The notes: a model not told the origin generated them from the letters alone. A DNA stretch of 64,000 bases from Streptoverticillium olivoreticuli subsp. olivoreticuli (GCF_003391135.1 NZ_CP031455.1:1488001-1552000), one strand, 5' to 3'; numbered from the stretch's first letter, positions 17,883 through 27,100 are shown. Numbers and translations: made by a program.

Positions 17883-19250
17883 CTACGGCTGTGCCGCGAC
17901 GGGCAGCGTGATGGTGAATCGTGCCCCCCGCTCCGCCCCCGTGATCTCCAGTGTGCCGCCGTGGGCGGTCGCGATGTGGTGGGCGATGGCGAGCCCCAGC
18001 CCCGTACCGCCCGTGGCGCGCGTGCGGGCGTCGTCGAGCCGGGTGAAGCGCTCGAAGACCCGGCAGCGGTCGGCGGGCGGGATGCCCGGGCCGTCGTCCT
18101 GGACATGGACGACGACCCGACCGAGGGCGTCGTCCCGTACGACGTGGACGACGACGGAGCGGAGCGCGTGGCGCTCGGCGTTGTCGAGGAGGTTGCCGAG
18201 CAGCCTGGCGAGCAGCGTCTGCTGCCCGTGCACGACGAGTGGTCCGGGCGCCGAATCCACCCGCAGGACCAGCCTGCCGGGCGGGCGGCGCCGCTCCGTC
18301 TCCTCCCGCACCAGGGCGACGACGTCGACCGGCCCGCCGCCCGCCAGGCCGGTACCGGCGTGCGCGTCGAGGCGCGCGAGCAGCAGCAGGTCCGTGGTGA
18401 GCCGCTGCAGCCGCTGTGTGTCGCCCAGCGCCGCCCGTACCACCGCGACCCAGTCCGCCCGGTCGGGGTGTGCGAGGGCGATCTCCAGCTCCGCGCGCAA
18501 CGCGGCCAGGGGACTGCGGAGTTCGTGCGAGGCGTCGCTGACGAACGCGCGCTGCCGGTCGACCGATGCCCGCAGCCGCTCCAGGGTGCTGTTCATCGTC
18601 TCGGCGAGGCGGGAGACCTCGTCGCGTGTGGGAGGCACGGGCACCCGCTGGTCCAGGTGCTGCGCGCTGAGCTCGGCGAACCGGGTGCGGATGGCCTCCA
18701 CCGGGCGCAGCACCCGCCCGGCCGTGAACCAGGTGATGCCGGCCACGGCCCCGGTCGCCGCGAGCACGCCGCCGACGAGGGACAGGATGGTGATGTTCAG
18801 CCGGTTCTGTTCGAACCGGAGGGGGTTGGAGGCGACCATGAGCGGGTTGGTGTACGACTCGTTCGTCCCCTTCACCATCGCGTACAGCGGGTGCCGGCTC
18901 GCGGGATCCGTCCACGGCAGCAGCGACAGCATGGAGCCCGTCGCCTGGGGCTGCGTCATCGGGTCCAGGGCGGCTCGCCCCGGATAGACCTGGTCGGACA
19001 CCTCCAGGCGGTGACCGAGCACCTTCGCCAGCTCGGGGATGTCGGTGCGGTAGTCCGACGAGGCGTCGAAGGTGCGGGAGGACGCGTCGCGCACGGCCTG
19101 GTCCAGGTACTGGCGCCCCGAGCGCACCAGTTCGTCACGCGTGGCCAGGGCCACCAGCGCCGCGCCGACCGTGAGGGGGATCAAGGCGCAGATGACGGCG
19201 AGCAGGGTCACGCGCCCGCGTATCGAGCCCCGCGGCCGTCGCCGCCTCAC
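17883..19250 (-). CDS. Sensor histidine kinase (HAMP-HisKA-HATPase)
   Basis: A 455-residue membrane kinase. One transmembrane helix lies at about 12-36, an extracytoplasmic sensor at 37-150 and a second helix at about 152-175. HAMP, the HisKA block VSDASHELRSPLAAL (phospho-His near residue 242) and the HATPase boxes follow: N box NLLDNAERHA, G1 DDGPGIP and G2 GGTGLGLAI. It overlaps the response regulator gene by 4 bp (ATGA type), so the two are co-translated. The signal is unknown; the sensor has no recognised ligand domain. It converges on the phosphatase gene with a 10-bp gap. Confidence 0.9.
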   Translation of the reverse strand: MRRRRPRGSIRGRVTLLAVICALIPLTVGAALVALATRDELVRSGRQYLDQAVRDASSRTFDASSDYRTDIPELAKVLGHRLEVSDQVYPGRAALDPMTQPQATGSMLSLLPWTDPASRHPLYAMVKGTNESYTNPLMVASNPLRFEQNRLNITILSLVGGVLAATGAVAGITWFTAGRVLRPVEAIRTRFAELSAQHLDQRVPVPPTRDEVSRLAETMNSTLERLRASVDRQRAFVSDASHELRSPLAALRAELEIALAHPDRADWVAVVRAALGDTQRLQRLTTDLLLLARLDAHAGTGLAGGGPVDVVALVREETERRRPPGRLVLRVDSAPGPLVVHGQQTLLARLLGNLLDNAERHALRSVVVHVVRDDALGRVVVHVQDDGPGIPPADRCRVFERFTRLDDARTRATGGTGLGLAIAHHIATAHGGTLEITGAERGARFTITLPVAAQP

Positions 19251-19930
19251 GGCCTGGTGTCCTCGGCCGCCAGCCGGTAGCCGGCCCCGCGCACCGTGTG
19301 GATGCTGTGCCGCCCGAACGGCGCGTCTATCTTGCGGCGCAGGGCGCTCACGTACACCTCCACGATGTTCACGTCGCCCTCGAACGCCTCGTCCCAGACG
19401 TTCGCCAGCACCTCGTGCTTGGTGACCACTTCGCCACCGCGCCGGGCGAGGTACTCCAGGACCGCGAATTCCCGTGCGGTCAGGGACAGTTCGGTGGTGC
19501 CGCGGCGGCAGGTGCGGGTGGCCGGGTCGACCCGCAGGTCGCCGACCCGGAGCGTCGAGGGGCGCTCGGGGCCGCCGCGGCGGACGAGGGCCCGCAGCCG
19601 GGCGACGAGGGCGACGTACGAGAACGGCTTGGTGACGTAGTCGTCCGCGCCGGTGTCCAGGCCCTCCGCCTCGTCGTACTCGCCGTCCTTCGCGGTGAGC
19701 ATCAGCACGGGAGTCCAGACCCCGGCCTCCCGCAGCCGGGCGCAGACGTGGTAGCCGTTGAGGCCCGGCAGCATGACGTCAAGCACGATCACGTCGTACG
19801 CGCCTTCGGCCGCGAGGTGCAGCCCGCGCCACCCGTCGTGCGCGAGCTCGACCACGAAACCTTCGGCGCCCAGCCCCCGGCGCAGCAGCTCGGCGAGCCG
19901 CCGGTCGTCCTCCACCACCAGTATTCGCAT
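19247..19930 (-). CDS. OmpR/PhoB-type response regulator
   Basis: A 227-residue regulator. The receiver domain has the acidic pair D8-D9, the phospho-acceptor D51 in VLDVMLPG, the Thr in MLTAKDG and the Lys in VTKPFSY. The C-terminal winged helix (LTAREFAVLEYLARR to VRGAGYRL) binds DNA. Its gene comes first in the operon and overlaps the kinase gene. Upstream, TCAG-centred repeats resemble the spaced direct repeats such regulators bind, so autoregulation is likely. Confidence 0.92.
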   Translation of the reverse strand: MRILVVEDDRRLAELLRRGLGAEGFVVELAHDGWRGLHLAAEGAYDVIVLDVMLPGLNGYHVCARLREAGVWTPVLMLTAKDGEYDEAEGLDTGADDYVTKPFSYVALVARLRALVRRGGPERPSTLRVGDLRVDPATRTCRRGTTELSLTAREFAVLEYLARRGGEVVTKHEVLANVWDEAFEGDVNIVEVYVSALRRKIDAPFGRHSIHTVRGAGYRLAAEDTRP

Positions 19931-19964
19931 GCGTTCAGCATGGCGGAGCGGCGACGGCCGTGGC

Positions 19965-20014
19965 TGAAGGTGCCTTCAGGGATCCTCAGCTTCCCTTCAG
20001 CACCGTGCTGTCAG
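19965..20014 (-). promoter_or_regulatory. Repeated CTGAAGG/CTGAGG elements upstream of the response regulator gene
   Basis: Read on the minus strand, CTGAAGG (19994-20000), CTGAGG (19984-19989) and CTGAAGG (19974-19980) are spaced by about one helical turn. The last one also forms an inverted repeat with CTGAAGG on the other strand (19965-19971). They lie 35-70 bp before the regulator start, a fitting place for binding by OmpR-type dimers. Confidence 0.45.
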
Positions 20015-20222
20015 GCTTCGGTTGTCGGCTGGTGACGAACCATCAGCGCGGCAGCCGCACCGGCCACGGCGCACGCCGGGAATGCTCGGGGGTGGGGCCC
20101 GTACCGACGGTCCGGGCCCGTTTCACCGGCGCGGCGCATCCACACGGGCCCCGGGCACCCGGCCGCCGGGGGCGGCCCGCCCGGGGCCCGTGGCATGTGG
20201 TCGGCGAGGCATTGCGCCCGCG

Positions 20223-22748
20223 TCACGTCGAGAACTGCCGCATCAGGCGCACCCCTTGCGTCGGTGTCATATGCGGCAGGTACGCCTTGCCGATGGCGCG
20301 GGTGATGGCGGGGAGGGCCGCCGGGTCCGGGTAGGACATGTACAGCGGGTGGTATTCGGGCTGGAATTTGGACTTGAAGTTGAGGAGGGAGCGGAATCCG
20401 TAGACGGGTTCGAGGACCTTTCCCGCGTAGTCCAGCATGCGCTGGAGGGCCGCGGGCGGTTCCGCGGTGGCCTTGCGGGCGAGGGGGGCGCCGGAGAGGC
20501 TGAGGAAGCGGGCGCCTTCTTCCTGGAAGCCCAGGGCGGCGGAGGCGATGAGGAATTCCATCGAGCCGCGGAATCCGCCGGACCGGCGCCGCATGAAATC
20601 CAGGGTCCAGCCGACGGGGCGGCCGTTCTCGTGAACCGGCATCCAGCTGGTGATGCCGTGGACCGTGCGGTCGGCGTCGACGGCGAGGAGGCAGCGCACA
20701 TGAGGGTCGTCGAGTTCGTCCAGGCCGCCGAGGGTGAAGCCCATTTCGGGGAGGCCCTTGTCGGCGACCCATTCCTCGGAGATCGATGTGACCTGGTCGG
20801 TGAGGGCGATGGGCGCGTCGGGGTAGGACCACCACTCGGCGGTGATGCCCTCCTTCTTCGCCTTGTTGAGGGCGGTGCGGACGTCCTGCCACTTCTTGCC
20901 GGTGAAGGCGAGGCCGGGCAGGGGTACGACGGTGTCCTCGGCGACCTGCACCGATCGCCAGCCCAGCCGTTCGGCGGCCTCGCGGGTCCCGGCGCCGACG
21001 CTGTAGAAGCAGGGCGTCCAGCCGCGTTCGTCGCAGTGGCGGGCGAAGCCGGCGACGGCGGCCGCCCGTGCGTCGGGCGCGCCGAAGGGCTCGCCCGTGG
21101 TGAGGGCGACCGTGGCGATCACCCGGTAGGCGACGGCGGCCCGGCCGCTGTCGTCGAACCAGTAGAAGTTCCCGTCCCACGTGGTGATGTAGGAGAGCGT
21201 GGAGCCGCCGTGGGCGACGAGGATCTCCCGGGCGCGCACGGCGGCGTCGGCGTCGGTGTGCAGGCGGGGTCGCCGGAAGGTGACGAGCAGCGCGACCAGG
21301 GTGATGAGCCAGAAGAAGAGGCCGCAGTAGTGGAAGAGGGCCTGGGCGGTGCCGCCGACCGGGACGGGCCAGTCGGTGAAGACGTCGATGAGGGTGGGCG
21401 GCAGGAACTCCGAGGCGAGCCCCTGGAGGAGCCGTACGGGGGTGGCCTCGGGGTCGTACTGGTCGCGCACGGTGTAGCCGATGCCGATGTACGCGGCGCA
21501 GGCCAGCAGGAGCGCACCGCCCACGACGGCCGTGAGCCGGTGCGTCGCCGAGCGGGGCAGGCGCAGGTCGAAGCGGGCGCGGGTGACGACGAGCAGCAGC
21601 AGGACGAGCACGGGCAGCAGCATCTGTTCCGCGAACGCCTGGGCGTAGGTGGACCGTTCGGCGGGCGCGGCCCAGCCCGCGGGGTGGCTGAGGAAGTCGT
21701 GCAGCCAGTAGGAGAAGAGGGCCATCCAGGCGAGGTGGACGAGCACGGCGAGCCACCAGGCGAGCCGCAGGCCCCGGCGCAGGCCCTCGGCGAGGACGAG
21801 CATCATGGCGGGGACGAGCACGGCCATGAAGGCGGCGGGCGAGTCGTAGAAGCCCCGCAGCGCGTGCACGTAGTGGCAGTCCGCCGCGGAGGCGGCGCAG
21901 GCGTCGGTGACCTCCTGGTCGGTGGGCTGGACGGCGACGTAGAGCTGGAAGGAGTTGAAGGGTCCGTACGCGTCGCGGTAGAGGATGGCGGCCATCGGTC
22001 CGATGGCGGCGGCTGCCACGACGAGCGCGACCAGGACGCGGGCCTCGGTGTGGGAGGAGTGGCGCAGCCGCCAGGGGCCCTTGTGGTGGTGGAGCACGGC
22101 GCCGGCGACGAGGCCGACGACCGCGCCGCCGAGCCGCAGCACGCCCTGGAGGTGTCCGATGTAGAGGGCCATCACCAGGGCGAAGGCGACGATGGCGAGG
22201 CGGGTGCGGCGGCGCCAGAGGGCGGTGAGGCGGTAGCTGAGGACGCCGCCGACGGCGAGCGCGCCGACGCTGGGGGACACGGCGAGGTCGTCGGCGAGCT
22301 CCTCCAGCCACCACTCCCCCGCGAGGGCGCCGGCCTTGACGATGCCGACGCCGAGGAGGGTGCCGAGGATCTGGCCGCCGAGCAGGGCCGCGGCGGTGCG
22401 GGCGACGCCGAGGCGGCGTTCGGAAGGGGTCACCAGCAGCAGGACGATCAGGGTGGAGCCGATGTAGCCGCCGAGGCCGGGGCACCACAGCAGGGAGCTG
22501 GCCGGGGTCCACCAACGGCCTTCGGCGAGGGCGGGGACGCCGACGGCGACGCTCTCCGTCCGGTGCCTGCCGGGTCCTGAGCCGAGGCTGTGGGTGACGG
22601 CTCCGACGATCCACAGGACGGCGAGGAAGGCGAGGGTGAAGGGGGCGTGGCGGACGGGGGCGAGGAGCCTGTCGAGGGTGATGCGCCAGGGGTGCCGGGC
22701 GTCGCCGGTGACGGGTGCGTCGGGGGGCGGCGCGGTGGTGTCCGTCAT
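20223..22748 (-). CDS. MprF-like membrane protein with DUF2156 transferase domain
   Basis: An 841-residue protein. The N-terminal two thirds is a polytopic membrane region with a rhomboid-like start (about residues 20-210) and further helices to about 480. From about 500 to the end lies a cytosolic DUF2156/GNAT-like domain as in MprF, where it transfers an aminoacyl group from tRNA to phosphatidylglycerol. Visible blocks include TKVxP-like segments, FTGKKWQDVRTALNKAKKEG, GFTLGGLDEL and GFRSLLNFKSKFQPEYHPLY. No lysyl-tRNA synthetase domain is attached. The start overlaps the esterase stop (ATGA), giving tight coupling. The likely role is membrane-lipid aminoacylation and resistance to cationic peptides; the amino acid cannot be told. 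Confidence 0.8.
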   Translation of the reverse strand: MTDTTAPPPDAPVTGDARHPWRITLDRLLAPVRHAPFTLAFLAVLWIVGAVTHSLGSGPGRHRTESVAVGVPALAEGRWWTPASSLLWCPGLGGYIGSTLIVLLLVTPSERRLGVARTAAALLGGQILGTLLGVGIVKAGALAGEWWLEELADDLAVSPSVGALAVGGVLSYRLTALWRRRTRLAIVAFALVMALYIGHLQGVLRLGGAVVGLVAGAVLHHHKGPWRLRHSSHTEARVLVALVVAAAAIGPMAAILYRDAYGPFNSFQLYVAVQPTDQEVTDACAASAADCHYVHALRGFYDSPAAFMAVLVPAMMLVLAEGLRRGLRLAWWLAVLVHLAWMALFSYWLHDFLSHPAGWAAPAERSTYAQAFAEQMLLPVLVLLLLVVTRARFDLRLPRSATHRLTAVVGGALLLACAAYIGIGYTVRDQYDPEATPVRLLQGLASEFLPPTLIDVFTDWPVPVGGTAQALFHYCGLFFWLITLVALLVTFRRPRLHTDADAAVRAREILVAHGGSTLSYITTWDGNFYWFDDSGRAAVAYRVIATVALTTGEPFGAPDARAAAVAGFARHCDERGWTPCFYSVGAGTREAAERLGWRSVQVAEDTVVPLPGLAFTGKKWQDVRTALNKAKKEGITAEWWSYPDAPIALTDQVTSISEEWVADKGLPEMGFTLGGLDELDDPHVRCLLAVDADRTVHGITSWMPVHENGRPVGWTLDFMRRRSGGFRGSMEFLIASAALGFQEEGARFLSLSGAPLARKATAEPPAALQRMLDYAGKVLEPVYGFRSLLNFKSKFQPEYHPLYMSYPDPAALPAITRAIGKAYLPHMTPTQGVRLMRQFST

Positions 22749-24061
22749 GGGATCAGCCCCGTCTCGCGGGCCAGCCAGGGCAGTTGGCGCTCCAGGCCGG
22801 GGCGCCAGACCTGCCAGCTGTGGCCTCCGGGGAGCAGGACCCATTCGGCGCGCATCCCGGCCTTGACGGCGGCTTCGTACATCTTCCGCTGCTGGGGCCG
22901 GTAGGTGTTGTCGCTGCTCCCGGCGACGAACGCGGCCTTGGTGTCGGGGAATCTCTCCCGGGCGAGCACATCGAGGGGGTTGACCTTGGCGAAGGCGGCG
23001 GCGTCCCCGCCGAATGCCTTGTCGATGGTCTTGCGGAGGCTGCCGAGGGTGGGGGCCTCCTGGCCGGAGATGTCGTTGACGACGCCGTAGACCTGGGGGG
23101 CGTTGACGCCGAGCTGGATGGAGCAGGTGCCGCCGAAGGAGATGCCGGAGATGATCCAGGAGGTGCGGGCGGCGGCGACCTGGAGGTGGCCGCGGATCCA
23201 GTCGGGGACGTCCGTGGCGAGGTAGGTCTGGACGTTGCCGAGCTTGGAGTCGACGCAGAGGGTGTTGGCGAACTGCGAGCCGAGCGGGTCCACGACGACG
23301 ACCACGGGGGCGAGGCCGCGGTGGCCGGCGGCGAAGGCGTTCATCATGTCGAAGAGCCGCCCGGAGTTGATCCAGTCGTCGGGCGAGCCGGGCTGTCCGG
23401 CCATGAGGACGATGACGGGGAGCAGGGGCCGAGGAGTGGCGCGGTAGGCGGGCGGCAGGTAGACGTATCCGCTGCGGGCGTCGAAGTGGGAGGTCGTGCC
23501 GGGGATGGCGATACGGGAGAGGGTGCCGTCCTCGGGGAGGTCCGGTGGGGGCTTCCAGACGTCGGAGACCGTCTTGCCCGCGGGGACCTTGAGGGCGGGT
23601 TCCGTGGGTCCGGTGGCGTCGGTGAGGCGAGTGGTCTTCGTCAGCCAGGAGTTGAGGGCGGTACGCGCGGTGGGGTACTGGTCGAAGTGTTTGTTGACCT
23701 CCGAGGCGCCGAGGAGCACGACGAACACGCCGGCCAGTACGGCGCCGAGGCGGCCCTTCCAGCGGAGCGTCGGCATGCGGAAGACCGCGAGGCACACCCC
23801 GAGGACGGCTATGCCGGTCCAGATCACGACATCGGTGGGCAGGGGGTCGGGGAAGGGTTGCAGCCAGTCGTCGACGGCCGTGCGCAGCAGCCAGGTCAGC
23901 AGCGCGGCCAGCAGGACGGCGGCCGGGAGCAGGCGGGTCCACCAGGTGCGCCGGCGGGAGAGGAGCAGGACCGCCAGCGCGCACAGCCCCACGGCCAGCA
24001 GGGTGAGCGGGATCCATCCGTTCACCAGGGACCAGTCCAGCGGGCCTGCCGCGATCCGCAT
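22745..24061 (-). CDS. Membrane-anchored alpha/beta-hydrolase esterase (S-formylglutathione hydrolase/antigen 85 type fold)
   Basis: About 438 residues. Four hydrophobic helices span roughly residues 10-130. An extracytoplasmic esterase domain follows with the nucleophile elbow GISFGGTCS (about 305) and the catalytic His in LPGGHSWQVWRPGLE (about 416). VYLPPAYRATPRPLLPVIVL is the usual entry into this esterase fold. It is the first gene of a two-gene operon with the MprF-like gene. In some actinomycetes, lipid aminoacylases pair with hydrolases that remove the aminoacyl group; that role is inferred. The ATG at 24061 is chosen; GTG codons at 24070 and 24073 are alternatives. Confidence 0.8.
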   Translation of the reverse strand: MRIAAGPLDWSLVNGWIPLTLLAVGLCALAVLLLSRRRTWWTRLLPAAVLLAALLTWLLRTAVDDWLQPFPDPLPTDVVIWTGIAVLGVCLAVFRMPTLRWKGRLGAVLAGVFVVLLGASEVNKHFDQYPTARTALNSWLTKTTRLTDATGPTEPALKVPAGKTVSDVWKPPPDLPEDGTLSRIAIPGTTSHFDARSGYVYLPPAYRATPRPLLPVIVLMAGQPGSPDDWINSGRLFDMMNAFAAGHRGLAPVVVVVDPLGSQFANTLCVDSKLGNVQTYLATDVPDWIRGHLQVAAARTSWIISGISFGGTCSIQLGVNAPQVYGVVNDISGQEAPTLGSLRKTIDKAFGGDAAAFAKVNPLDVLARERFPDTKAAFVAGSSDNTYRPQQRKMYEAAVKAGMRAEWVLLPGGHSWQVWRPGLERQLPWLARETGLIP

Positions 24062-24269
24062 GCGTCGCACCACGTCCGTGTGGGGAGTGTGGGTGAACGG
24101 GTCGCGCTGCCTCGAGCCACGGCGGCCACGGCCCCCGGTGTGGGGCCGGACGGACGTGAACGCACCGTCCACCCGTTCATCCAGAATGCTACATATCGCA
24201 TTTTCTCCGGCAACTCGTGCGTCCGGGGCCGACGCGGAGCGCGGCCGCCGGGTGGCGGGATCGCGGCTC

Positions 24270-24300
24270 TTGTGAAGGCGGGGTTCCCGCGTTGGATACT
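24270..24300 (+). promoter_or_regulatory. Possible promoter of the second 2OG oxygenase gene
   Basis: TTGTGA (24270-24275) and GATACT (24295-24300) are separated by 19 bp and lie 55 bp before the oxygenase start. The match to a housekeeping-sigma promoter is moderate. Confidence 0.35.
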
Positions 24301-24355
24301 CGGGGTCGCGGCCTTCGCTTCAGCCGAAGAGTTCTCCGTCGAAGGAGCTGCCCTC

Positions 24356-25315
24356 ATGCCCATGGCACCGACGAGGAGCGGCAGAGCGAGCGCGCTCGAC
24401 CTGCCGAGAACACCGACCGGGGTGACGCAGGTGCTCCACGCCTTGCGGGCCCGTACTCCACGGCGCGGCACGGGGCTGCCCGAGGAGCCGCCCTGGCGCA
24501 GCGAATTCGTCGCCCGGGAGGCGAGCGCGCCACGGCTTTCCCTCGGCGAATTCGGCTATGCCCCGGACGAGCTCGGCCACTGGCGGGGGCGGACCGACGA
24601 CACCGCTCTCGTCGGTCCGTGGCAGATCCTCACGAAGGAGGGCCTGGAGAATCTCACCGAGGTGTGCGAGAACCTCGAAAAGGCCGCGCGGAACAGCAGG
24701 TTCATCGCGACGCGACGGCTGCGCGGCGCGGATCTCCTCTCCCCCTTCCTCAACAACATGATCCGCGACCGGACGTTCCTGCTCGCCTGCTCCCGGCTGG
24801 TGGGCGTGCCTCTGATCCCGCATCCGCTGCGGATTCCCACGGCGCAGATCAATTACAGCAACGGGCAGGGGCGGCCGGAGATCGTACGGTGGCACCGCGA
24901 CGGCATGGACTATGTGTTCACCATTCAGCTCAGCGGCTACGACGACTACGAGGGCGGCCGGTTCACCTATTTCCGGGGGCGTACGGATGAATTCGCGGGC
25001 GCGGTGCCCGGGGACCCCCGGATCCGCGAGGCGCCGTGCGGGGACCGCGGGGCGACGCTGTTCCTCCACGGCAGCCGGATCTTCCACGCGGTCACCCCGG
25101 TGACCGACGGCCGGCGGGCCACCTTGGTGATCTCCCTGTTCTGCCCCTATTTCGCCCGGCAGGACTCCAATACGTTCTGGCATCTGGCGGGGGACGACGG
25201 AATTCCCGCGACGGTGCCGAGCTGGCTGCGGCTCAAGTGGCCGGTGCGCAATCCGGCGGTCGATTTCAGTCTGCGGGCCGGGTGTCCGGTCATCACCTGG
25301 GACGACATCCGGTAG
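24356..25315 (+). CDS. 2OG-Fe(II) oxygenase (prolyl-4-hydroxylase-like)
   Basis: A 319-residue protein with a double-stranded beta-helix oxygenase core. The iron ligands are WHRDGMDYVF (HxD near residue 180) and the distal His in IFHAVTPV (near 243), with the 2OG-binding Arg in RRATLVIS. YEGGRFTYF before the distal His is typical of P4H-like members. The start is set by GAAGGAG eight bases before the ATG; the long open frame upstream of it is a shadow of the leftward esterase gene. It is a single gene, and no substrate can be inferred. Confidence 0.8.
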   Translation: MPMAPTRSGRASALDLPRTPTGVTQVLHALRARTPRRGTGLPEEPPWRSEFVAREASAPRLSLGEFGYAPDELGHWRGRTDDTALVGPWQILTKEGLENLTEVCENLEKAARNSRFIATRRLRGADLLSPFLNNMIRDRTFLLACSRLVGVPLIPHPLRIPTAQINYSNGQGRPEIVRWHRDGMDYVFTIQLSGYDDYEGGRFTYFRGRTDEFAGAVPGDPRIREAPCGDRGATLFLHGSRIFHAVTPVTDGRRATLVISLFCPYFARQDSNTFWHLAGDDGIPATVPSWLRLKWPVRNPAVDFSLRAGCPVITWDDIR

Positions 25316-25352
25316 CAGGCGCCGCCGGTCGTGCCTATGGTGGGCAGCAATC

Positions 25353-26444
25353 ATGACGCACCACCCAGGCCGGGACGTATCGCTCCAGATGTCACGTCTC
25401 CCCCACAGCGCTCGCACGCTCGTCGTGGCCGCATATGTGCTGCTCGCCAGCGCCGTCACGCTGGACGTGACGACCGATCCGCAGTGGACGCTGTCCCCGG
25501 TGCTGGCCACCGCGCCCGTGCTGGCCAGCATCGGCACCCGGCGCGCCCGCGTGCCCCTGACGGTGGGGATGTCCGCGCTGGTGCTCGTGCCCCTGCTGGC
25601 GCTGGCCGACCGCGACGTGCCGCTGTCCGCCCATCTGACCTCGGGCTTCACGGTCCTGGCCATCACGTCCATCAGCACGGCGAACGTGGTCCTGGTGGCG
25701 ACGCGGGAGCGCGAGCTGGGGCAGTCGCGTTCGGTCGCCGAGGCGGCGCAGCGCGCCCTGCTGCGCCCGCCGCCGGAGCGGATCGGGGGGATGCGGACGG
25801 CGGTGCGGTATCTGGCCGCGGCGGCGGAGGCCCGGGTCGGCGGCGATCTGTACGAGGCGCTGGTGACGCCGTTCGGGACCCGGTTCCTGCTGGGGGACGT
25901 GCGGGGCAAGGGGCTGGCCGCGATCGAGACGGCCTCCGATGTGCTGGGGACGTTCCGGGAGGCCGCGCAGGTCGAGGCGGACCTGGCCGCCGTGGCGGGG
26001 CGGCTGGACGCCGCGATGACGCGGCGGCGGGCCGGTGAGGAGTTCGTGACGGCCGTGCTGGTGGAGGTGGCGGAGTCCGGCGGTCCGGCCCGGATGGTCA
26101 ACTGCGGCCATCTGCCGCCGCTGCTGTGGCGCGAGGGGCGGGTGACGGAGATCGAGTCACCGGTGCCGGAGCCGCCGCTGGCGCTGCTGGGGCTGGTCGG
26201 GGGCGCGTACCACTGCCGCGGCTTCGCCTTCGAGCCGGGCGACGTGCTGCTGCTGTACACCGACGGGGTGACGGAGGCGCGGGACGCGTCCGGCCGCTTC
26301 TATCCGCTCGCCGAGCGGCTGGCCCTCATGCCGGGGGCGGCGCCGGATGTCCTGCTGGACCGCGTGGTGGCCGATCTGCTGGCGTACGCGGGCGGCGGGC
26401 TGTCCGACGACGCCGCGCTGCTGGCCGTGCGCCGGGAGGGGTGA
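25353..26444 (+). CDS. Membrane PP2C/SpoIIE-type phosphatase (second copy)
   Basis: A 363-residue paralogue of the phosphatase at 16.7 kb: hydrophobic helices at about 22-120, then a PPM/SpoIIE domain with GGDLYEALV (about 163), LGDVRGKGLAAIE (180), NCGHLPPLLW (250), LLLYTDGVTEARD (292) and GLSDDAALLAV (350). It should dephosphorylate a regulatory phosphoserine protein at the membrane. Its stop overlaps or nearly abuts the chorismate mutase gene (GGAGGGGTGA contains the ribosome binding site of that gene), so the two are probably co-translated. Confidence 0.85.
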   Translation: MTHHPGRDVSLQMSRLPHSARTLVVAAYVLLASAVTLDVTTDPQWTLSPVLATAPVLASIGTRRARVPLTVGMSALVLVPLLALADRDVPLSAHLTSGFTVLAITSISTANVVLVATRERELGQSRSVAEAAQRALLRPPPERIGGMRTAVRYLAAAAEARVGGDLYEALVTPFGTRFLLGDVRGKGLAAIETASDVLGTFREAAQVEADLAAVAGRLDAAMTRRRAGEEFVTAVLVEVAESGGPARMVNCGHLPPLLWREGRVTEIESPVPEPPLALLGLVGGAYHCRGFAFEPGDVLLLYTDGVTEARDASGRFYPLAERLALMPGAAPDVLLDRVVADLLAYAGGGLSDDAALLAVRREG

Positions 26445-26449
26445 GCGGC

Positions 26450-27100
26450 GTGCCGGATCCCTCCGACGGACGAGGCCGGAGCAGGGCCGCGCTGCGGCGC
26501 TCCGCCGCGGCCCTGGCCCTCCTGTACTGCGTGGTGGCCTGTGTCTCCGGCCAGCGCGAGGACACCGGCTCCGCGCGGCCGAGCACCGCCGCGGGCGCCT
26601 CGCCGGCGGCGGAGCAGGCCGTACGCGCCCTGGTGCGGCTCGCCGCCGAGCGGATCGCGACGGCGGACTCGGTGGCGGCGGCGAAGTGGGGCACCGGACA
26701 GCCGGTCGACGACCCGGTCGCGGAGAAGGCGGTCCTGGACGCCATGGACATCCGGGCCGCGCGGCTGGGCGTGGACCGGGAGGTCGTACGCCGGGTGTTC
26801 GAGGACCAGATCGAGGCGAACAAGGCGGTGCAACGGGCGTTGCACGAACGGTGGGAGGAGGACTCCGAGCTGCTGCCCGCGCTCCGCCCCGACCTCGTCA
26901 AGCAGGTCGACCCCGTCCTGGACCGGCTGGGCGGGAAGTTGCTGGAGGCGATCCGGGGGGCCGGGCCGGTGCTGTCGGGTCCGCGGTGTGCGACGGTGCT
27001 GGACCGGGACAAGGCGCTGACGGCCCGTTCGGCGGGCCTGGACGCGGTGCACGGCGACGGGCTCGACCGGGCCCTGGCCCACACCTGCGACGCCCCGTGA
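26450..27100 (+). CDS. Exported AroQ-gamma-type chorismate mutase
   Basis: A 216-residue protein. ALALLYCVVACVSG is an export signal with a lipobox-like VVAC, so the enzyme is secreted or lipid-anchored. The all-helical AroQ core follows: LVRLAAERIATADSVAAAKW, then VAEKAVLDAMDIRAARLG and VFEDQIEANKAVQ. The Arg, Lys and Gln positions expected around the active site are visible. It converts chorismate to prephenate; exported versions are known in mycobacteria and streptomycetes, but their purpose is not settled. GGAGGGG lies eight bases before the GTG at 26450 and overlaps the end of the phosphatase gene; GTG 26441 is an alternative. Confidence 0.85.
   Translation: MPDPSDGRGRSRAALRRSAAALALLYCVVACVSGQREDTGSARPSTAAGASPAAEQAVRALVRLAAERIATADSVAAAKWGTGQPVDDPVAEKAVLDAMDIRAARLGVDREVVRRVFEDQIEANKAVQRALHERWEEDSELLPALRPDLVKQVDPVLDRLGGKLLEAIRGAGPVLSGPRCATVLDRDKALTARSAGLDAVHGDGLDRALAHTCDAP

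Noticed and set aside
22749..24017. N-terminal extension of the MprF-like frame to 24017
   Set aside because: It is an Arg/Pro-rich shadow of the esterase in another frame. The ATG at 22748 overlapping the esterase stop is the natural start.
22715..24355. Plus-strand frame continuous with the second 2OG oxygenase
   Set aside because: The upstream part is antisense to the esterase gene and Gly/Glu-rich. The real start is the ATG at 24356 with GAAGGAG before it.
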